A DNA stretch of 64,000 nt from CAVREM01 sp963728825 (GCA_963728825.1 CAVSLA010000002.1:1-64000); one strand, 5' to 3'. Numbered from the stretch's first letter, positions 33,200 to 42,069 are shown. Notes: generated from the letters alone by a model not told the origin. A program made the numbers and translations.

Positions 33200-33577
33200 T
33201 CAGGTTGTCGGTCGATTCTTGCGGTATGAGTTCTTGACGGCGATCTTGCCGTCGCAGAACGTGAGGAGATCGCAGCCGGTCACCTCCACACGCGTGCCGT
33301 CTTCTCGCGTGCCGGTGAACGTCCATTCCGAGACACCACGATTGTCCGCGATGAAATGCCTGGCGTTCGCCCAGTGGGCGTCAGGAAACGTCTCGAACAC
33401 TGCGGCGTAGGCGGCGCGGACCGCCTGCTTCCCCTCACTCCGCTGGCCATTGACCTGAGGGCCGGCCGATGCTTCGAATACACAGTCGTCGGTCATCATG
33501 GACATCAGCGCGTCGAGATCGTGTCGGTTCCACGCATCGGCGAAGCGGTCCAACAACGTGATCAAGTCCAGCACCAT
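33200..33577 (-). CDS. NTF2-like / SnoaL-like nuclear transport factor 2 family protein
   Basis: The 125-residue protein fits the SnoaL/ketosteroid-isomerase-like fold: LLDRFADAWNRHDLDALMSMMTDDCVFEAS at the start, EGKQAVRAAYAAVFETFPDAHW in the middle, and GCDLLTFCDGKIAVKNSYRKNR at the end. Stand-alone members bind small molecules or act as minor isomerases; the ligand here is unknown. The start at MVLDLITLLDRF is 2 bp after the PadR stop, so it is probably the direct PadR-controlled gene. Confidence 0.87.
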   Translation of the reverse strand: MVLDLITLLDRFADAWNRHDLDALMSMMTDDCVFEASAGPQVNGQRSEGKQAVRAAYAAVFETFPDAHWANARHFIADNRGVSEWTFTGTREDGTRVEVTGCDLLTFCDGKIAVKNSYRKNRPTT

Positions 33578-33579
33578 GG

Positions 33580-33915
33580 TCAGGCCAGCTTCATGATTCG
33601 GGCGATCGCCGCCGAGAGGCGATCCCATTGGGTCGCTTCGCGTCCGAGCTGCCGGCGTCCGGCCGGCGTCAGACGATAGAACTTGGCCCGGCGGCCCAGC
33701 TCCGAGACGCCCCACTCGGCATCGATCCACCCCTGATGTTCGAGGCGATGCAGGGCCGGATAGAGCGAGCCTTGATTGACCTGCAGGACCTCCTCAGAGA
33801 TCTCCTCGATGCGCTCCGAAATCGCCCAGCCGTGCATCGGCTGGGTCTGAAGCGTGCGCAGGATCAGCAGGTCGAGCGTTCCCTGCAGCAGGTCGAGCGG
33901 TTGCTGTTGTCCCAT
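33580..33915 (-). CDS. PadR family transcriptional regulator
   Basis: The 111-residue product begins MGQQQPLDLLQGTLDLLILRTL and has MHGWAISERIEEIS, NQGSLYPALHRLEHQGWID and RRAKFYRLTPAGRRQL, the complete winged-helix pattern of PadR. The NTF2-like gene follows by 2 bp and the alpha-glucan operon after that, so PadR control could extend to glycogen/trehalose genes (inference). I set the start at MGQQQ rather than any upstream codon because those would extend through the GGTGCCG repeat array. Confidence 0.92.
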   Translation of the reverse strand: MGQQQPLDLLQGTLDLLILRTLQTQPMHGWAISERIEEISEEVLQVNQGSLYPALHRLEHQGWIDAEWGVSELGRRAKFYRLTPAGRRQLGREATQWDRLSAAIARIMKLA

Positions 33916-33948
33916 GCTGTCGGGCGTCGACACTATCACACAAGTAAG

Positions 33949-33976
33949 GGTGCCGGGTGCAGGGGGCCGGGTGCCG
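33949..33976. repeat. four heptamers (GGTGCCG type) upstream of PadR
   Basis: GGTGCCG, GGTGCAG, GGGGCCG and GGTGCCG run without gap between the PadR start and the preceding gene. The PadR gene at 45282 has the same word family (complement GGCACCC) immediately upstream of its promoter. Confidence 0.8.
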
Positions 33977-33983
33977 ACCGTTG

Positions 33984-34694
33984 CTAGCCGCCGGTCGAGT
34001 AGCGATCGTTGAACCACGGCTCCGCGGTGTTCGAGTAGCCTCGTTCTTCCCAGAAGCCTTTGCGGTCCTCGGCGAGGAATTCGATCTTGCGAATCCACTT
34101 CGTGCCTTTCCAGGCGTAGAGCTTGGGGGTGATCATCCGCACCGGGCCGCCGTGTTCGTGCGGCAGCGGGCGGCCTTCCCAGGTGTGCACCAGCAGGACG
34201 TCGGCCTCGATCGCGCGGTCGAGCGGCAGGTTGGTCGTGTAGGGAATGAAGGTGCCGGGCGCGAAATCGTAGCCGGTGCAGAGCACGAAGCGGGCCTGGT
34301 CCTTCGGCACGGCCAGCTCGGCGATCGTTCTGAACCGCACGCCCTGCCAGTGGTTCTCGTAGCGCGACCAGGTGGTGACGCAGTGGAAGTCGCTGACGTC
34401 GTCGACCTGCGGGAGCGCGAGAAATTGTTCCCAGTCGAGCGTCAGCGGATTGTCGACCAGGCCGCCGACCTCGAGCTTCCAGCGCTGGCGATCGATGTCG
34501 GGTTGTTCGCCGAGATCGAGGACCGGCCAGTTCTTCACCTCGTGCTGATCGACTGGCAGGCGCGGCATCCCGTGGCGGTTGGCCGGCCCCGACCCTGCAG
34601 GGGGTTGGCCCCGAAACCGCACGTTGACCGTTCCCTTGTCGAGCGCAATCTGCCGCTCGATGTACTTGCGTCGTCGTTCGACGAGATCGGACAT
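33984..34694 (-). CDS. sulfite oxidase-like molybdopterin-binding oxidoreductase
   Basis: The 236-residue protein is a molybdopterin oxidoreductase of the short sulfite-oxidase-like (YedY/MsrP-related) type. WKLEVGGLVDNPLTLDWEQFLALPQ starts the fold. FHCVTTWSRYENHWQGVRF supplies the Mo-ligating cysteine (residue about 106). GYDFAPGTFIPYTTNLPL, HGGPVRMITPKLYAWKGTKWIRKIEFL and FWEERGYSNTAEPW complete it. No Tat or Sec signal is visible, so this member is probably cytoplasmic. Substrate is unknown. A TATAAT box lies 27 bp before the ATG. Confidence 0.88.
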   Translation of the reverse strand: MSDLVERRRKYIERQIALDKGTVNVRFRGQPPAGSGPANRHGMPRLPVDQHEVKNWPVLDLGEQPDIDRQRWKLEVGGLVDNPLTLDWEQFLALPQVDDVSDFHCVTTWSRYENHWQGVRFRTIAELAVPKDQARFVLCTGYDFAPGTFIPYTTNLPLDRAIEADVLLVHTWEGRPLPHEHGGPVRMITPKLYAWKGTKWIRKIEFLAEDRKGFWEERGYSNTAEPWFNDRYSTGG

Positions 34695-34720
34695 TCTCAG
34701 ACGCTGAGGAGCTGAGGAAA

Positions 34721-34726
34721 ATTATA
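34721..34726 (-). promoter_or_regulatory. TATAAT -10 box before the molybdoprotein gene
   Basis: On the minus strand a perfect TATAAT lies in the 37-bp gap behind the HD-GYP gene, 27 bp before the next ATG. Two copies of GCTGAGGA follow it. No good -35 is seen. Confidence 0.4.
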
Positions 34727-34731
34727 GCGCC

Positions 34732-37209
34732 TCAGTTGGCAACGACAGGGGTCGGCGTCTGGGGGGCGCTTTCGTAGACGGACGTGAGCATGAAGTCGGA
34801 CCATGCGCCACGCGCCTGGGTGAGGGCCGTGCGGCGGGCGGCCTTGTCGCGGTACATGCGATGGTCGGCTTCGGCCAGCAGCGCTTCGTAGGTGTTGCCG
34901 TCGTGCGGAAAGACGGCCGCGCCGGCGCTCGCCGCCAGGTGCACGACTTTGCCGGGGCGGATTTCGATCTGGATCTGACCGACCCGCTCCTGCAGCTCGC
35001 TGCGCTTCGCTTCGACCGCCTCGCGCGTGCATTCCGCCAGGACGATGATGAATTCGTCGCCGGCATACCGGACGCACAGATCGTACGACCGCAGCGTCTT
35101 CTGCAGAGCATCCGCCACTTCGCGGAGCGCGCGGTCGCCGACGTGGTGGCCGTAGGAATCGTTGATCGACTTGAAGTCGTCGATGTCCATCACGATCAAG
35201 CCCAGCTCACGCTCCAGCCGTTCGGCGCGGACCAGCTCGCGGGCGAGGTGCGCGAACATCGAGCGGCGATTGGGCAGCGAGGTCAGCGGATCGGTGAGCG
35301 AGTCTTCCTGCGTCTGCTCGAACACAATCGAGTTGTGGACGACCGGGCCGGCCTGCTCGGCGACGCGCTCGAGGAGACGGCGGTGATCTTCCGTGTAGCG
35401 ATTCGGCGCCGTATGGTAGAGCGTCAGGCAGCCGATGAACGTATCGTTGACGGTCAAAGGGGTGACGACTGCCGAGTGCAGACCATGGTCGCCGTCAATC
35501 CCCAATGCTTCGAACGTCAGCTTCGGGTCGGCGTTGACCAGCGTGCGCCGGTTGCGGGCCGCCCAGCCTGACAGCCCCTGGCCGAGCGCCAACGTGGTGT
35601 TCAGCAGCAGCTCGGTGCCGGAGCCGGCCACGAACCGGCATTTCAGCGTGAGGCCATCGGGCTGCAACACATCGAGCGAGCAGCCCGACCACGGTACGAT
35701 CTTCTTCAACTTGGTCGAAATCAGCGCCATGGTGTCGGCGACGCCCAGGCTGGTGCCCATCGACTGCGCAATCTCGTAGAGGGCGTAGATCTCGCGATGT
35801 GCCAGCGCGATGTTTTCAAACGCGTTCGCGCCGGCGCCGTGCATCAAGCCGACCGTCGCCGTTCCTTCCGGCGCCGGGGACGGCTCGCTCGGTGAAAGCA
35901 ACGGCTCGGCCGCGTCGGCCTCGGCCATCAGCTCCGGCAGGATTTCGATGAAGATTGACGTCAGACGAGGATCCAGGGCGCGGCCGGCCTCGTGCCGCAA
36001 GAGGCCGATCGCGCTCTCGTGGCTGAGCGCCTTGTGATAGGGACGCTCGGTTGTCACTGCATCGTAATAGTCGACGATGGTCAGAATGCGGGCGCCGATC
36101 GGAATGTCCTCGGCGGCCAGCCCCTGCGGATAGCCCTTGCCGTCCCAGCGCTCGTGATGGCTCAGAATCAGCGGGGCGACCGGATAGGGGAACGGCACGG
36201 CGGCGATGATCTCGGCCCCGACCTGCGGATGAATCCGGATCTTCTGGAACTCTTCCTGCGTCAGCGGGCCGGGCTTCGACAGAATGTGTTCCGGGACCGC
36301 GAGCTTGCCGATGTCGTGCAGCAGCGCGGCGGTCTTGACGCCCTGAATCTCGGCCTGGCCCAGCCCCACTTCCCGGGCGAGACCGGCGGCGTAGAGCTGC
36401 ACGCGGCGGATGTGCGATTGGGTGTGCTGATCCTTGGCATCGATCGCGCGGGCCAGCGCTTCGATGGTCGCCAGGTGCAGATCCGACGTCTGCTGCACGT
36501 GACGCTGTTCGTCCTCGACGCGCCCCATGTAGACCTTGTAGGTCCGGTACATCAAATAGACCGGCGCGAACGTCAGCGGCGTCACCCACCAGCCGGCGTT
36601 GGTAATCAGCCACAGCGCCAGGGCGGCGGTGCCGGCGCCCACGAAGTAGCTCGGCGCGCTCCACAGGAAATTGGTATGCCAGGTGGTGGTGATGCGTTCG
36701 TTCGACGTCAGCGAGATGGCCGTGGCAATCAACCCGGTATTCAACAGGAAATAGACCGTCGCCGCACCGACCAGCGGCCGCGCCAGCAGCGCCAGGGCGT
36801 TTTCAGGGCCGGCATGCGCCAGCAGCTCGAACGCCAGCCCCGCGCCCTGCACGGTCACGATCAAAGACGCGATGTTGAACAGCGTCCGGTAGAGCGGGCT
36901 GCGCTCCCGTTTGTTGTTCAGATGACACTGTGAGAACGCGCTCGCCGCGGCTACGACCATCGTCGCGTCGGCGCCGAGCGCCAGCAGCGACGCGAAATCG
37001 ACCGCGTACAACACCGACATCGTCGAGCCGCCTGACGTCAACGGCAGCTTCACCTTCAGCGCCGCCGCCGCCGATGACAGCACGGTCAGTGCGAGGAACA
37101 GCATCGGCTGATCGACGCGGATGTGCGGCAGGCGCGAGACAAAGAGGATCGCGCCGCCGACGACGACGGCGACGACATACGCCCGTGCGCGAATCGGCAG
37201 CTGGCCCAT
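34732..37209 (-). CDS. membrane HD-GYP / GAF / GGDEF c-di-GMP turnover protein
   Basis: The 825-residue protein has about seven membrane segments in residues 1-225. An HD-GYP phosphodiesterase domain follows (LLHDIGKLAVPEHIL, HPQVGAEI, HHERWDGKGYPQGL, about 240-425). Then come a linker, a GAF domain (about 475-640) and a C-terminal GGDEF domain with AGDEF in the signature (RYAGDEFIIVLAE). AGDEF variants are usually still active diguanylate cyclases. One polypeptide could thus both make and break c-di-GMP, under control of its membrane and GAF parts. The start was set at 37209, where ATG overlaps the stop of the GNAT gene (TGATG), so both are coupled. Confidence 0.9.
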   Translation of the reverse strand: MGQLPIRARAYVVAVVVGGAILFVSRLPHIRVDQPMLFLALTVLSSAAAALKVKLPLTSGGSTMSVLYAVDFASLLALGADATMVVAAASAFSQCHLNNKRERSPLYRTLFNIASLIVTVQGAGLAFELLAHAGPENALALLARPLVGAATVYFLLNTGLIATAISLTSNERITTTWHTNFLWSAPSYFVGAGTAALALWLITNAGWWVTPLTFAPVYLMYRTYKVYMGRVEDEQRHVQQTSDLHLATIEALARAIDAKDQHTQSHIRRVQLYAAGLAREVGLGQAEIQGVKTAALLHDIGKLAVPEHILSKPGPLTQEEFQKIRIHPQVGAEIIAAVPFPYPVAPLILSHHERWDGKGYPQGLAAEDIPIGARILTIVDYYDAVTTERPYHKALSHESAIGLLRHEAGRALDPRLTSIFIEILPELMAEADAAEPLLSPSEPSPAPEGTATVGLMHGAGANAFENIALAHREIYALYEIAQSMGTSLGVADTMALISTKLKKIVPWSGCSLDVLQPDGLTLKCRFVAGSGTELLLNTTLALGQGLSGWAARNRRTLVNADPKLTFEALGIDGDHGLHSAVVTPLTVNDTFIGCLTLYHTAPNRYTEDHRRLLERVAEQAGPVVHNSIVFEQTQEDSLTDPLTSLPNRRSMFAHLARELVRAERLERELGLIVMDIDDFKSINDSYGHHVGDRALREVADALQKTLRSYDLCVRYAGDEFIIVLAECTREAVEAKRSELQERVGQIQIEIRPGKVVHLAASAGAAVFPHDGNTYEALLAEADHRMYRDKAARRTALTQARGAWSDFMLTSVYESAPQTPTPVVAN

Positions 37210-37796
37210 CAGTGAACTCGTGGTGCCGACGGCACCCACTGGTCGCTCCAGTCGTCCTTCAGGACAGACCAGAGCACCTGGTCAACGTATTCACCGCGTC
37301 GACGAACCGACCGCCGCAGGATGCCTTCCTGCACCGCGCCGATCTTTCTCAGGGCGCCGTTGGCGCGGCCATTCTGCACCTGGACGCGTGACTCGAGCCG
37401 ATGCGTGCCGATTGAGTTGAACACGAACGATCCAACCAGACGGGCAGCTTCGATGAACACGCCGGAGCCGCGCACCGAAGGCGTCAACGTCATCTCCCAT
37501 TCGGCGCTTTCGAATGACGGATCGTGGGCCCGCACTTGAACGAGCCCGCACACGCCGCGCTGCGACGCGTTGACGTTGATGATGAACGTGACCGCGGCAC
37601 CGGCTTCACGGTCGCGGGCGGCACGTTCGACGAACCGCGCGACCTTGACTTCGTCGATGGTTTCTTCGAGGCCGAACCGCGCCGCGTCCTCGATGCACAT
37701 CAGATCCACCAGCGCCGGCACATCGTCCTGGGTGGGTTCGCGAAGCAGTACGGCGCGGCCGGTCAACACCGGCAGCTCACGTCGCCACGCTGACAT
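37209..37796 (-). CDS. GNAT family N-acetyltransferase (RimJ/RimL-like)
   Basis: The protein of about 195 residues starts MSAWRRELPVLTGRAVLLREPTQDDVPALVDLM, the usual RimJ/RimL beginning. GVCGLVQV and the acetyl-CoA loop region VRGSGVFIEAARLVGSFVF follow, with IGTHRLESRVQVQNGRANGALRKIGAVQEGILRR at the end. It transfers acetyl from acetyl-CoA to an amine; the target is not known. An ATG 27 codons upstream is possible but would add an unstructured tail. Its stop overlaps the HD-GYP start. Confidence 0.87.
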   Translation of the reverse strand: MSAWRRELPVLTGRAVLLREPTQDDVPALVDLMCIEDAARFGLEETIDEVKVARFVERAARDREAGAAVTFIINVNASQRGVCGLVQVRAHDPSFESAEWEMTLTPSVRGSGVFIEAARLVGSFVFNSIGTHRLESRVQVQNGRANGALRKIGAVQEGILRRSVRRRGEYVDQVLWSVLKDDWSDQWVPSAPRVH

Positions 37797-38027
37797 GCTC
37801 AATTCCTGCACCACACCCGTCCTTGTTCTCCCGTTGAGCAAGTTGGGCGCCAAGCCCGACAGTAACGGTAACTGCATCGATGCTTAGTGTTTACGGGGAG
37901 CTCAGCGTTTCAGCAGTCGGGTCTGGATGTGCGCTTATGTGCCAGCGACGTGATGGGCTGACAGTCCGGACGCAGCTTTAGATCCATTGATTCAACGAGT
38001 TGCCAGATTCGTGAGCTGATTCGAGAC

Positions 38028-38050
38028 ACGTGCCTCATTTTGAGGCACGT
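38028..38050. promoter_or_regulatory. perfect palindrome ACGTGCCTCA-TTT-TGAGGCACGT
   Basis: A 10-bp perfect inverted repeat with a 3-bp centre lies 37 bp before the GTG at 38087 and 24 bp before a TATAAA box (38074-38079). It could be an operator for the ExeA-type gene. An alternative GTG start at 38030 would lie inside it. Confidence 0.6.
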
Positions 38051-38086
38051 CAATGGTGGTCTATCAATAGCGGTATAAATGAGCGG

Positions 38087-39319
38087 GTGGAGGAGCGACC
38101 TAAACCGTCACTCGCCGACGATCCGGATTTCCTGGACAGTCTTTCCGACCTCGATCGGAACCTGTCGCACCCTGCCGCGGCTGCACCTGACAAACGCCCC
38201 GCTCCGACCCAACCGCCAGAAGCACCCGCGGAACCGATCTTCGCAGAGCGCCGCCGTTCCTCCGCGGACGCGCCGCGTGGTCCGCGGCCGCTCCTCGATC
38301 TGTTTCCCACAGCACCCGATCAGCCGCCGAAGGCACCTCGATCAGCTGACGTGGATCCTGGTCCACCGGTGTTTCAGCCGCCAGTCGAGCGACCATTCGC
38401 GACGTCAGACCTGAAGTTCCTTTTTCACAGCCGCGCCTACGATGCGGCGTCGCAGGCGTTGCTCGATGCCATCCGCAGGCGCGACGGCATCGTGCTGCTG
38501 ACCGGCCGAACCGGCGTTGGCAAGACGATGTTGTGCCGGGCGATGGTGGAGCAGCTGGATCGCCGCACGTTGACGTCATTCGTGATCGAGCGCTTCGAGA
38601 CGGCTGAAGAACTGTTGAAGACTGTGCTGGTCGATCTGGGTGTCATCTCACGAGACGATGTCGCCGCCGGGCATCTTGCGCTCGCGACACGTGCCGATCT
38701 CACAGCGACACTCCGGAGCTTCCTCCTCTCGCTGGTCAAGCTCCAGGCATTCGCCGTCGTGATCATCGATGACGCGCAGGACCTGCCGGGGGGCGTTCTC
38801 GATCAGGTCCGTGCGCTGCTGGATGCGGAAGGAGACGAGCAGCTGATGCAGGTGATTCTCGTCGGCCAGCCGTCGCTCGCGACGACCATCGGCCGACCGG
38901 AGTTGAAAAGCCTGGCGCGCCGCGTCTCGCTGCACCACACGCTCGACCCGCTGGAGGCCGCGGAGATCGGCGATTATGTCGCGCATCGCCTGACGGCCGC
39001 CGCGCCCGACTTGCGCGTCGAATTCGCGCAGAGCGCGGTCGAGCGACTGGCTCACTACTCGGGCGGACTGCCCAGAATCGTCAATCTGCTGTCCGATCGA
39101 GCCATGTCCGTCGCGTACGGTCTGTCGGCAAACGTCATCGACGGCCGCCTGATCGAATCGGCGGCGGACGATCTGGACATTACCCCTGAAGTCGCGCGAA
39201 GCTCGCCGGCACGCATCGCCGGTCTCGTCGCCGTCCTGCTGCTCTTGATGGCGGCCGGTGCGGCGGTTGCGCTGTTCGTCTTTCGCGCGGAGATCGCGGC
39301 GCTGCTGGCCGCCCCTTAA
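38087..39319 (+). CDS. ExeA/GspA-type AAA ATPase with C-terminal membrane anchor
   Basis: The protein has about 410 residues. The first 100 are Pro/Ala-rich and disordered. An AAA domain follows (FLFHSRAYDAASQALLDAIRRRDGIVLLTGRTGVGKTMLCR with Walker A, VVIIDDAQDLP with Walker B, LKSLARRVSLHHTLDPLEAAEIGDYV sensor region), like ExeA and the ATPases of exopolysaccharide and MSHA loci. A membrane segment lies at the C-terminus (IAGLVAVLLLLMAAGAAVALFVF). GTG 38087 is preferred as start because the alternative at 38030 falls in a perfect palindrome; a TATAAA box 8 bp before 38087 may even make it leaderless. No secretion genes are adjacent. Confidence 0.83.
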   Translation: MEERPKPSLADDPDFLDSLSDLDRNLSHPAAAAPDKRPAPTQPPEAPAEPIFAERRRSSADAPRGPRPLLDLFPTAPDQPPKAPRSADVDPGPPVFQPPVERPFATSDLKFLFHSRAYDAASQALLDAIRRRDGIVLLTGRTGVGKTMLCRAMVEQLDRRTLTSFVIERFETAEELLKTVLVDLGVISRDDVAAGHLALATRADLTATLRSFLLSLVKLQAFAVVIIDDAQDLPGGVLDQVRALLDAEGDEQLMQVILVGQPSLATTIGRPELKSLARRVSLHHTLDPLEAAEIGDYVAHRLTAAAPDLRVEFAQSAVERLAHYSGGLPRIVNLLSDRAMSVAYGLSANVIDGRLIESAADDLDITPEVARSSPARIAGLVAVLLLLMAAGAAVALFVFRAEIAALLAAP

Positions 39320-39336
39320 GCCGGCGTAGCCGGCTT
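39318..39336 (+). terminator. hairpin AAGCCGGC-GTA-GCCGGCTT at the gene end
   Basis: An 8-bp perfect stem overlaps the ExeA-type stop codon. There is no T-run, so termination is uncertain. A further GCCGGCTTA copy lies 20 bp on. Confidence 0.5.
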
Positions 39337-39361
39337 GGAACAGGACGACCCGCTCGCCGGC

Positions 39362-39604
39362 TTAGGACTTCACCTCTGGTGCGTTACGCTGGGCGCGCGG
39401 GCCGTACGGATCGGCCTGTCCATCAGGCTGACCCGGAGCCGGGTTCGCGGGCGTCCCGGGCCGTACGTCACCCGCCCCCGTCGGTTTTTTCGGCCCGAGC
39501 TCCACTTTGCCCTTTCGGATTTCCTTGACGAGATACGGAACGAGCAGGGCACCCACGAGGGCCAGTGCCAGTAGAACACCAAGGCTGAGCTCGAATCCAC
39601 TCAT
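39362..39604 (-). CDS. 80-residue single-pass membrane protein
   Basis: The product begins MSGFELSLGVLLALALVGALLVPYLV, one membrane segment, followed by a basic stop-transfer region (KEIRKGKVELGPKK) and a Pro/Gly-rich tail. GGAGG lies 6 bp before the ATG. No family is recognised. It is divergent from the BON-domain gene, 128 bp apart. Confidence 0.6.
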   Translation of the reverse strand: MSGFELSLGVLLALALVGALLVPYLVKEIRKGKVELGPKKPTGAGDVRPGTPANPAPGQPDGQADPYGPRAQRNAPEVKS

Positions 39605-39732
39605 GCAGTCCTCCCATTCAGTCGGAGCAACTGATGTGCCGCTGAATGACAGCGCTGTCGTGATGCCGATGTTGTGGTTGTGCTGGGCTGTTGGCAGCGT
39701 GTTTGAACCTCGTTCTCGACCGGAGGCTGCCC

Positions 39733-40155
39733 ATGCGTCTGATCCGGATGCTGTTCGTTCTGCTGCTCCTCGGCGGTCTCGCGTTCCTCCTTTTTGGGTA
39801 TTGGGCGGGTAGTACCGCGGGCCGTGGCGGACGGACCACTGACACGATTGGCACGACCGGGATAGACACCGAGCGCGCCCGGGACCGCGCCGCTGAGCTG
39901 GGCGAGCGCGCCGCCGCCGCTTCGGCAAAGGCAGGCGAGGCGGTCAAGGACGTTTCCCTCACCGCAAAAATCAAAGCCAAGATGGCGCTCGACGACATCG
40001 TGAAGGCGAGGTCGATCGACGTGACGACCGACGGCTCGACCGTCACGCTGACCGGCCAGGTCCACTCGGAGGCGGAGCGCGATCGCGCGGTCGCCCTCGC
40101 TCGAGAAACCGAAGGCGTACAGAAAGTCGTCGACAGCCTGCGCGTCCAGCGTTGA
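39733..40155 (+). CDS. BON domain protein with N-terminal membrane anchor
   Basis: The 140-residue protein has a membrane segment (MRLIRMLFVLLLLGGLAFLLFGYWAG), a helical Ala-rich region, and a BON domain (SLTAKIKAKMALDDIVKARSIDVTTDGSTVTLTGQVHSEAERDRAVALARETEGVQKVVDSL). BON domains bind phospholipid and stabilise the envelope, as in OsmY. The start has GGAGG before it. It is convergent with the gene at 40166. Confidence 0.88.
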   Translation: MRLIRMLFVLLLLGGLAFLLFGYWAGSTAGRGGRTTDTIGTTGIDTERARDRAAELGERAAAASAKAGEAVKDVSLTAKIKAKMALDDIVKARSIDVTTDGSTVTLTGQVHSEAERDRAVALARETEGVQKVVDSLRVQR

Positions 40156-40165
40156 CGCGACGGAT

Positions 40166-40723
40166 CTACTGTATCTTCGTATAGAGACCGTTGCCGAGCC
40201 GTTGGAACGGTCCGCCGTCGATTGAGATTTCCTCGGCGATCGAGAACGACTGCGCCGAAAGGATTGCGTAGGAACGGCGGATGCGGACGCTCTGCGTCCC
40301 CGCCTGCGCGGGCAGGCTCTCGTAGCGAATCGCGAGCGGAGACGACCAGTCGCCCGTGCCGCTTATTTGAGTGGCGTTGGCCAGCGTCTCCTTCAACGAG
40401 AGCGTCTTTTTCGCCTCATCCCACTCCGCGGTCCCCGTCTCCTTGAAGGCGGCGTTGGTGTCGGCGACCTTCCCTTCAGAGATCATCTCGAGGACGTTGG
40501 ACGTACCGCGGCGGGCGACGACCATCGTGCCCTCGCGCGGCCCGGCCGTCACCGGGCTCTCCCGGCCGGTCCAACTGAAGCTCCACGAGCCGATGAAGTA
40601 CTCAACCCCTTGCTTTTGCTGCGGTTGCGGCGGAGAGCCACGCCCGCGGCCCCGACCGGCCGGTTCCTGCTGCTGCCCCGCTGCCGCCAGCGCCATGCCC
40701 AAGAGCACCACTAAAAAAGTCAC
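40166..40723 (-). CDS. secreted DUF1579-like/lipocalin-fold protein
   Basis: The 185-residue product starts at a GTG with a perfect AGGAGG five bases before it. The signal peptide is TFLVVLLGMALAAAGQ. A Gln/Arg/Gly-rich linker leads to YFIGSWSFSWTGRESPVTAGPREGTMVV and EMISEGKVADTNAAFKETGTAEWDEAKKTLSLKE, which fits a DUF1579-like small barrel. Function unknown. It is divergent from the cytochrome c/Cu gene with only 51 bp between starts, so they may share control. Confidence 0.72.
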   Translation of the reverse strand: MTFLVVLLGMALAAAGQQQEPAGRGRGRGSPPQPQQKQGVEYFIGSWSFSWTGRESPVTAGPREGTMVVARRGTSNVLEMISEGKVADTNAAFKETGTAEWDEAKKTLSLKETLANATQISGTGDWSSPLAIRYESLPAQAGTQSVRIRRSYAILSAQSFSIAEEISIDGGPFQRLGNGLYTKIQ

Positions 40724-40774
40724 CCGGACCTCCTGACGATTGATAATAGAGGTTACTTTTTGAGGAGGGTTCCT

Positions 40775-42016
40775 GTGAAGGACACCGTGAGATTGATGGC
40801 GGCCGCCGGCCTGGCCGTGGCGGTTGGTGTCGCGATGCCGGCAGTCGCTGCGGCTCAGACCGCTCCGGTCACGTACGCGAAGGACGTCGCGCCGATTCTG
40901 TACAAGAACTGCGCGAGCTGCCATCGCCCCACGATGTTTGCGCCGATGTCGCTGCTGTCGTACGAAGAGACGCGGCCGTGGGCGCGCGCCATCAAGCAGC
41001 GGGTCGTCAAGCGCGAGATGCCGCCGTGGTCGGCTGATGCGCCGCACGGTGTCTTCAAGAACGATCCCCGGCTGTCGCAGCAGGACATCGACACCATCGT
41101 CGCATGGGTCGACGCGGGTTCGCCGCGCGGCGAGGACCGCGATCTGCCGGCCGCGCCACGCTTCGAAGAGGGGTGGACGATCGGCAAGCCGGACGCGGTG
41201 TTCACGATGACCGAGGATTTCAAGGTTCCCGCCGAGGGCACCATCCCGTATCAGTACATCCGCGTGCCGACCAATCTCACCGAAGACAAGTGGATCCAGG
41301 CGATCGAGTTCCGCCCGAGCAATCGCGCGGTCGTCCATCACATCATCGCCAACGCCCAACCGGCCGGCAACGCGCCGAACGACGAGCGGACGCCGGGTCG
41401 CGTCAGCCTCGGCGGCATCACGCCGAATATGCCGGGCGAGATCTACGAGCCGGGCATCGCGCGAAGGCTGCCGGCGAACTCCGAGATCATCCTGCAGATG
41501 CACTACACCACCAACGGCCAGGCGACGACCGATCGAACCAGTATCGGCGTGATCTACGCCAAGGAGCCGCCCAAGAAGGTGTTCGGCGGCGGGATGATCC
41601 TGAACGTCGGGTTCACGATTCCTCCAGGGGACGGCAACCACGAGGTCAAGGCCGTTCAGACGCTGGCGCAGGACACGGTGCTGACCAGCCTGATGCCGCA
41701 TATGCATATGCGCGGCAAAGACATGACCTACGTGGCCCACTATCCGGACGGCCGCTCCGAGACGCTGCTCTCGGTACCGAAGTACCTGTTCGATTGGCAG
41801 ATTGTCTACGATCTCGCGCAGCCGAAGGTCCTGCCGAAGGGGACGCGCATCGAGGTCACCGCCCACTTCGACAATTCGACCAGGAACGCCTACAACCCCG
41901 ATCCTGGTCAGACCGTCCGGTGGGGCGATCAGACGTGGGAAGAAATGATGATCGGCTTCTTCACCACGCTCGTCGATCTGTCCGCGGCAACAACGCCGAC
42001 CGGCGGCCAGCAGTAG
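40775..42016 (+). CDS. secreted cytochrome c / copper type II monooxygenase-like protein (paralogue)
   Basis: The 413-residue protein has a signal peptide ending AVAAAQ. A cytochrome c domain follows with CASCH at about residue 46 and REMPPW, then a PHM-like domain with the paired histidines VVHHIIA, MHYTTNGQ, and MPHMHMRGKDMTY, a good match to copper ligands of the CuB site. It is a paralogue of the protein at 18520, but this copy keeps the clearer H-x-H-M motif. GAGGAGGG lies 5 bp before the GTG at 40775. The substrate is unknown. A strong terminator follows. Confidence 0.87.
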   Translation: MKDTVRLMAAAGLAVAVGVAMPAVAAAQTAPVTYAKDVAPILYKNCASCHRPTMFAPMSLLSYEETRPWARAIKQRVVKREMPPWSADAPHGVFKNDPRLSQQDIDTIVAWVDAGSPRGEDRDLPAAPRFEEGWTIGKPDAVFTMTEDFKVPAEGTIPYQYIRVPTNLTEDKWIQAIEFRPSNRAVVHHIIANAQPAGNAPNDERTPGRVSLGGITPNMPGEIYEPGIARRLPANSEIILQMHYTTNGQATTDRTSIGVIYAKEPPKKVFGGGMILNVGFTIPPGDGNHEVKAVQTLAQDTVLTSLMPHMHMRGKDMTYVAHYPDGRSETLLSVPKYLFDWQIVYDLAQPKVLPKGTRIEVTAHFDNSTRNAYNPDPGQTVRWGDQTWEEMMIGFFTTLVDLSAATTPTGGQQ

Positions 42017-42033
42017 TACCATTCACCGCAGAC

Positions 42034-42065
42034 AGGCGACGGTCGCAAGACCGTCGCCTTTTTTT
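42034..42065 (+). terminator. rho-independent terminator
   Basis: An 11-bp perfect stem AGGCGACGGTC with GCAA loop is followed by seven T. It ends only a few bases before the next start codon. Confidence 0.93.
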
Positions 42066-42069
42066 GTTT

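Noticed and set aside
40166..42022. 618-codon minus-strand frame as one gene
   Set aside because: Only its last 185 codons have a signal peptide, ribosome site and domain. The rest is antisense to the cytochrome c/Cu gene.
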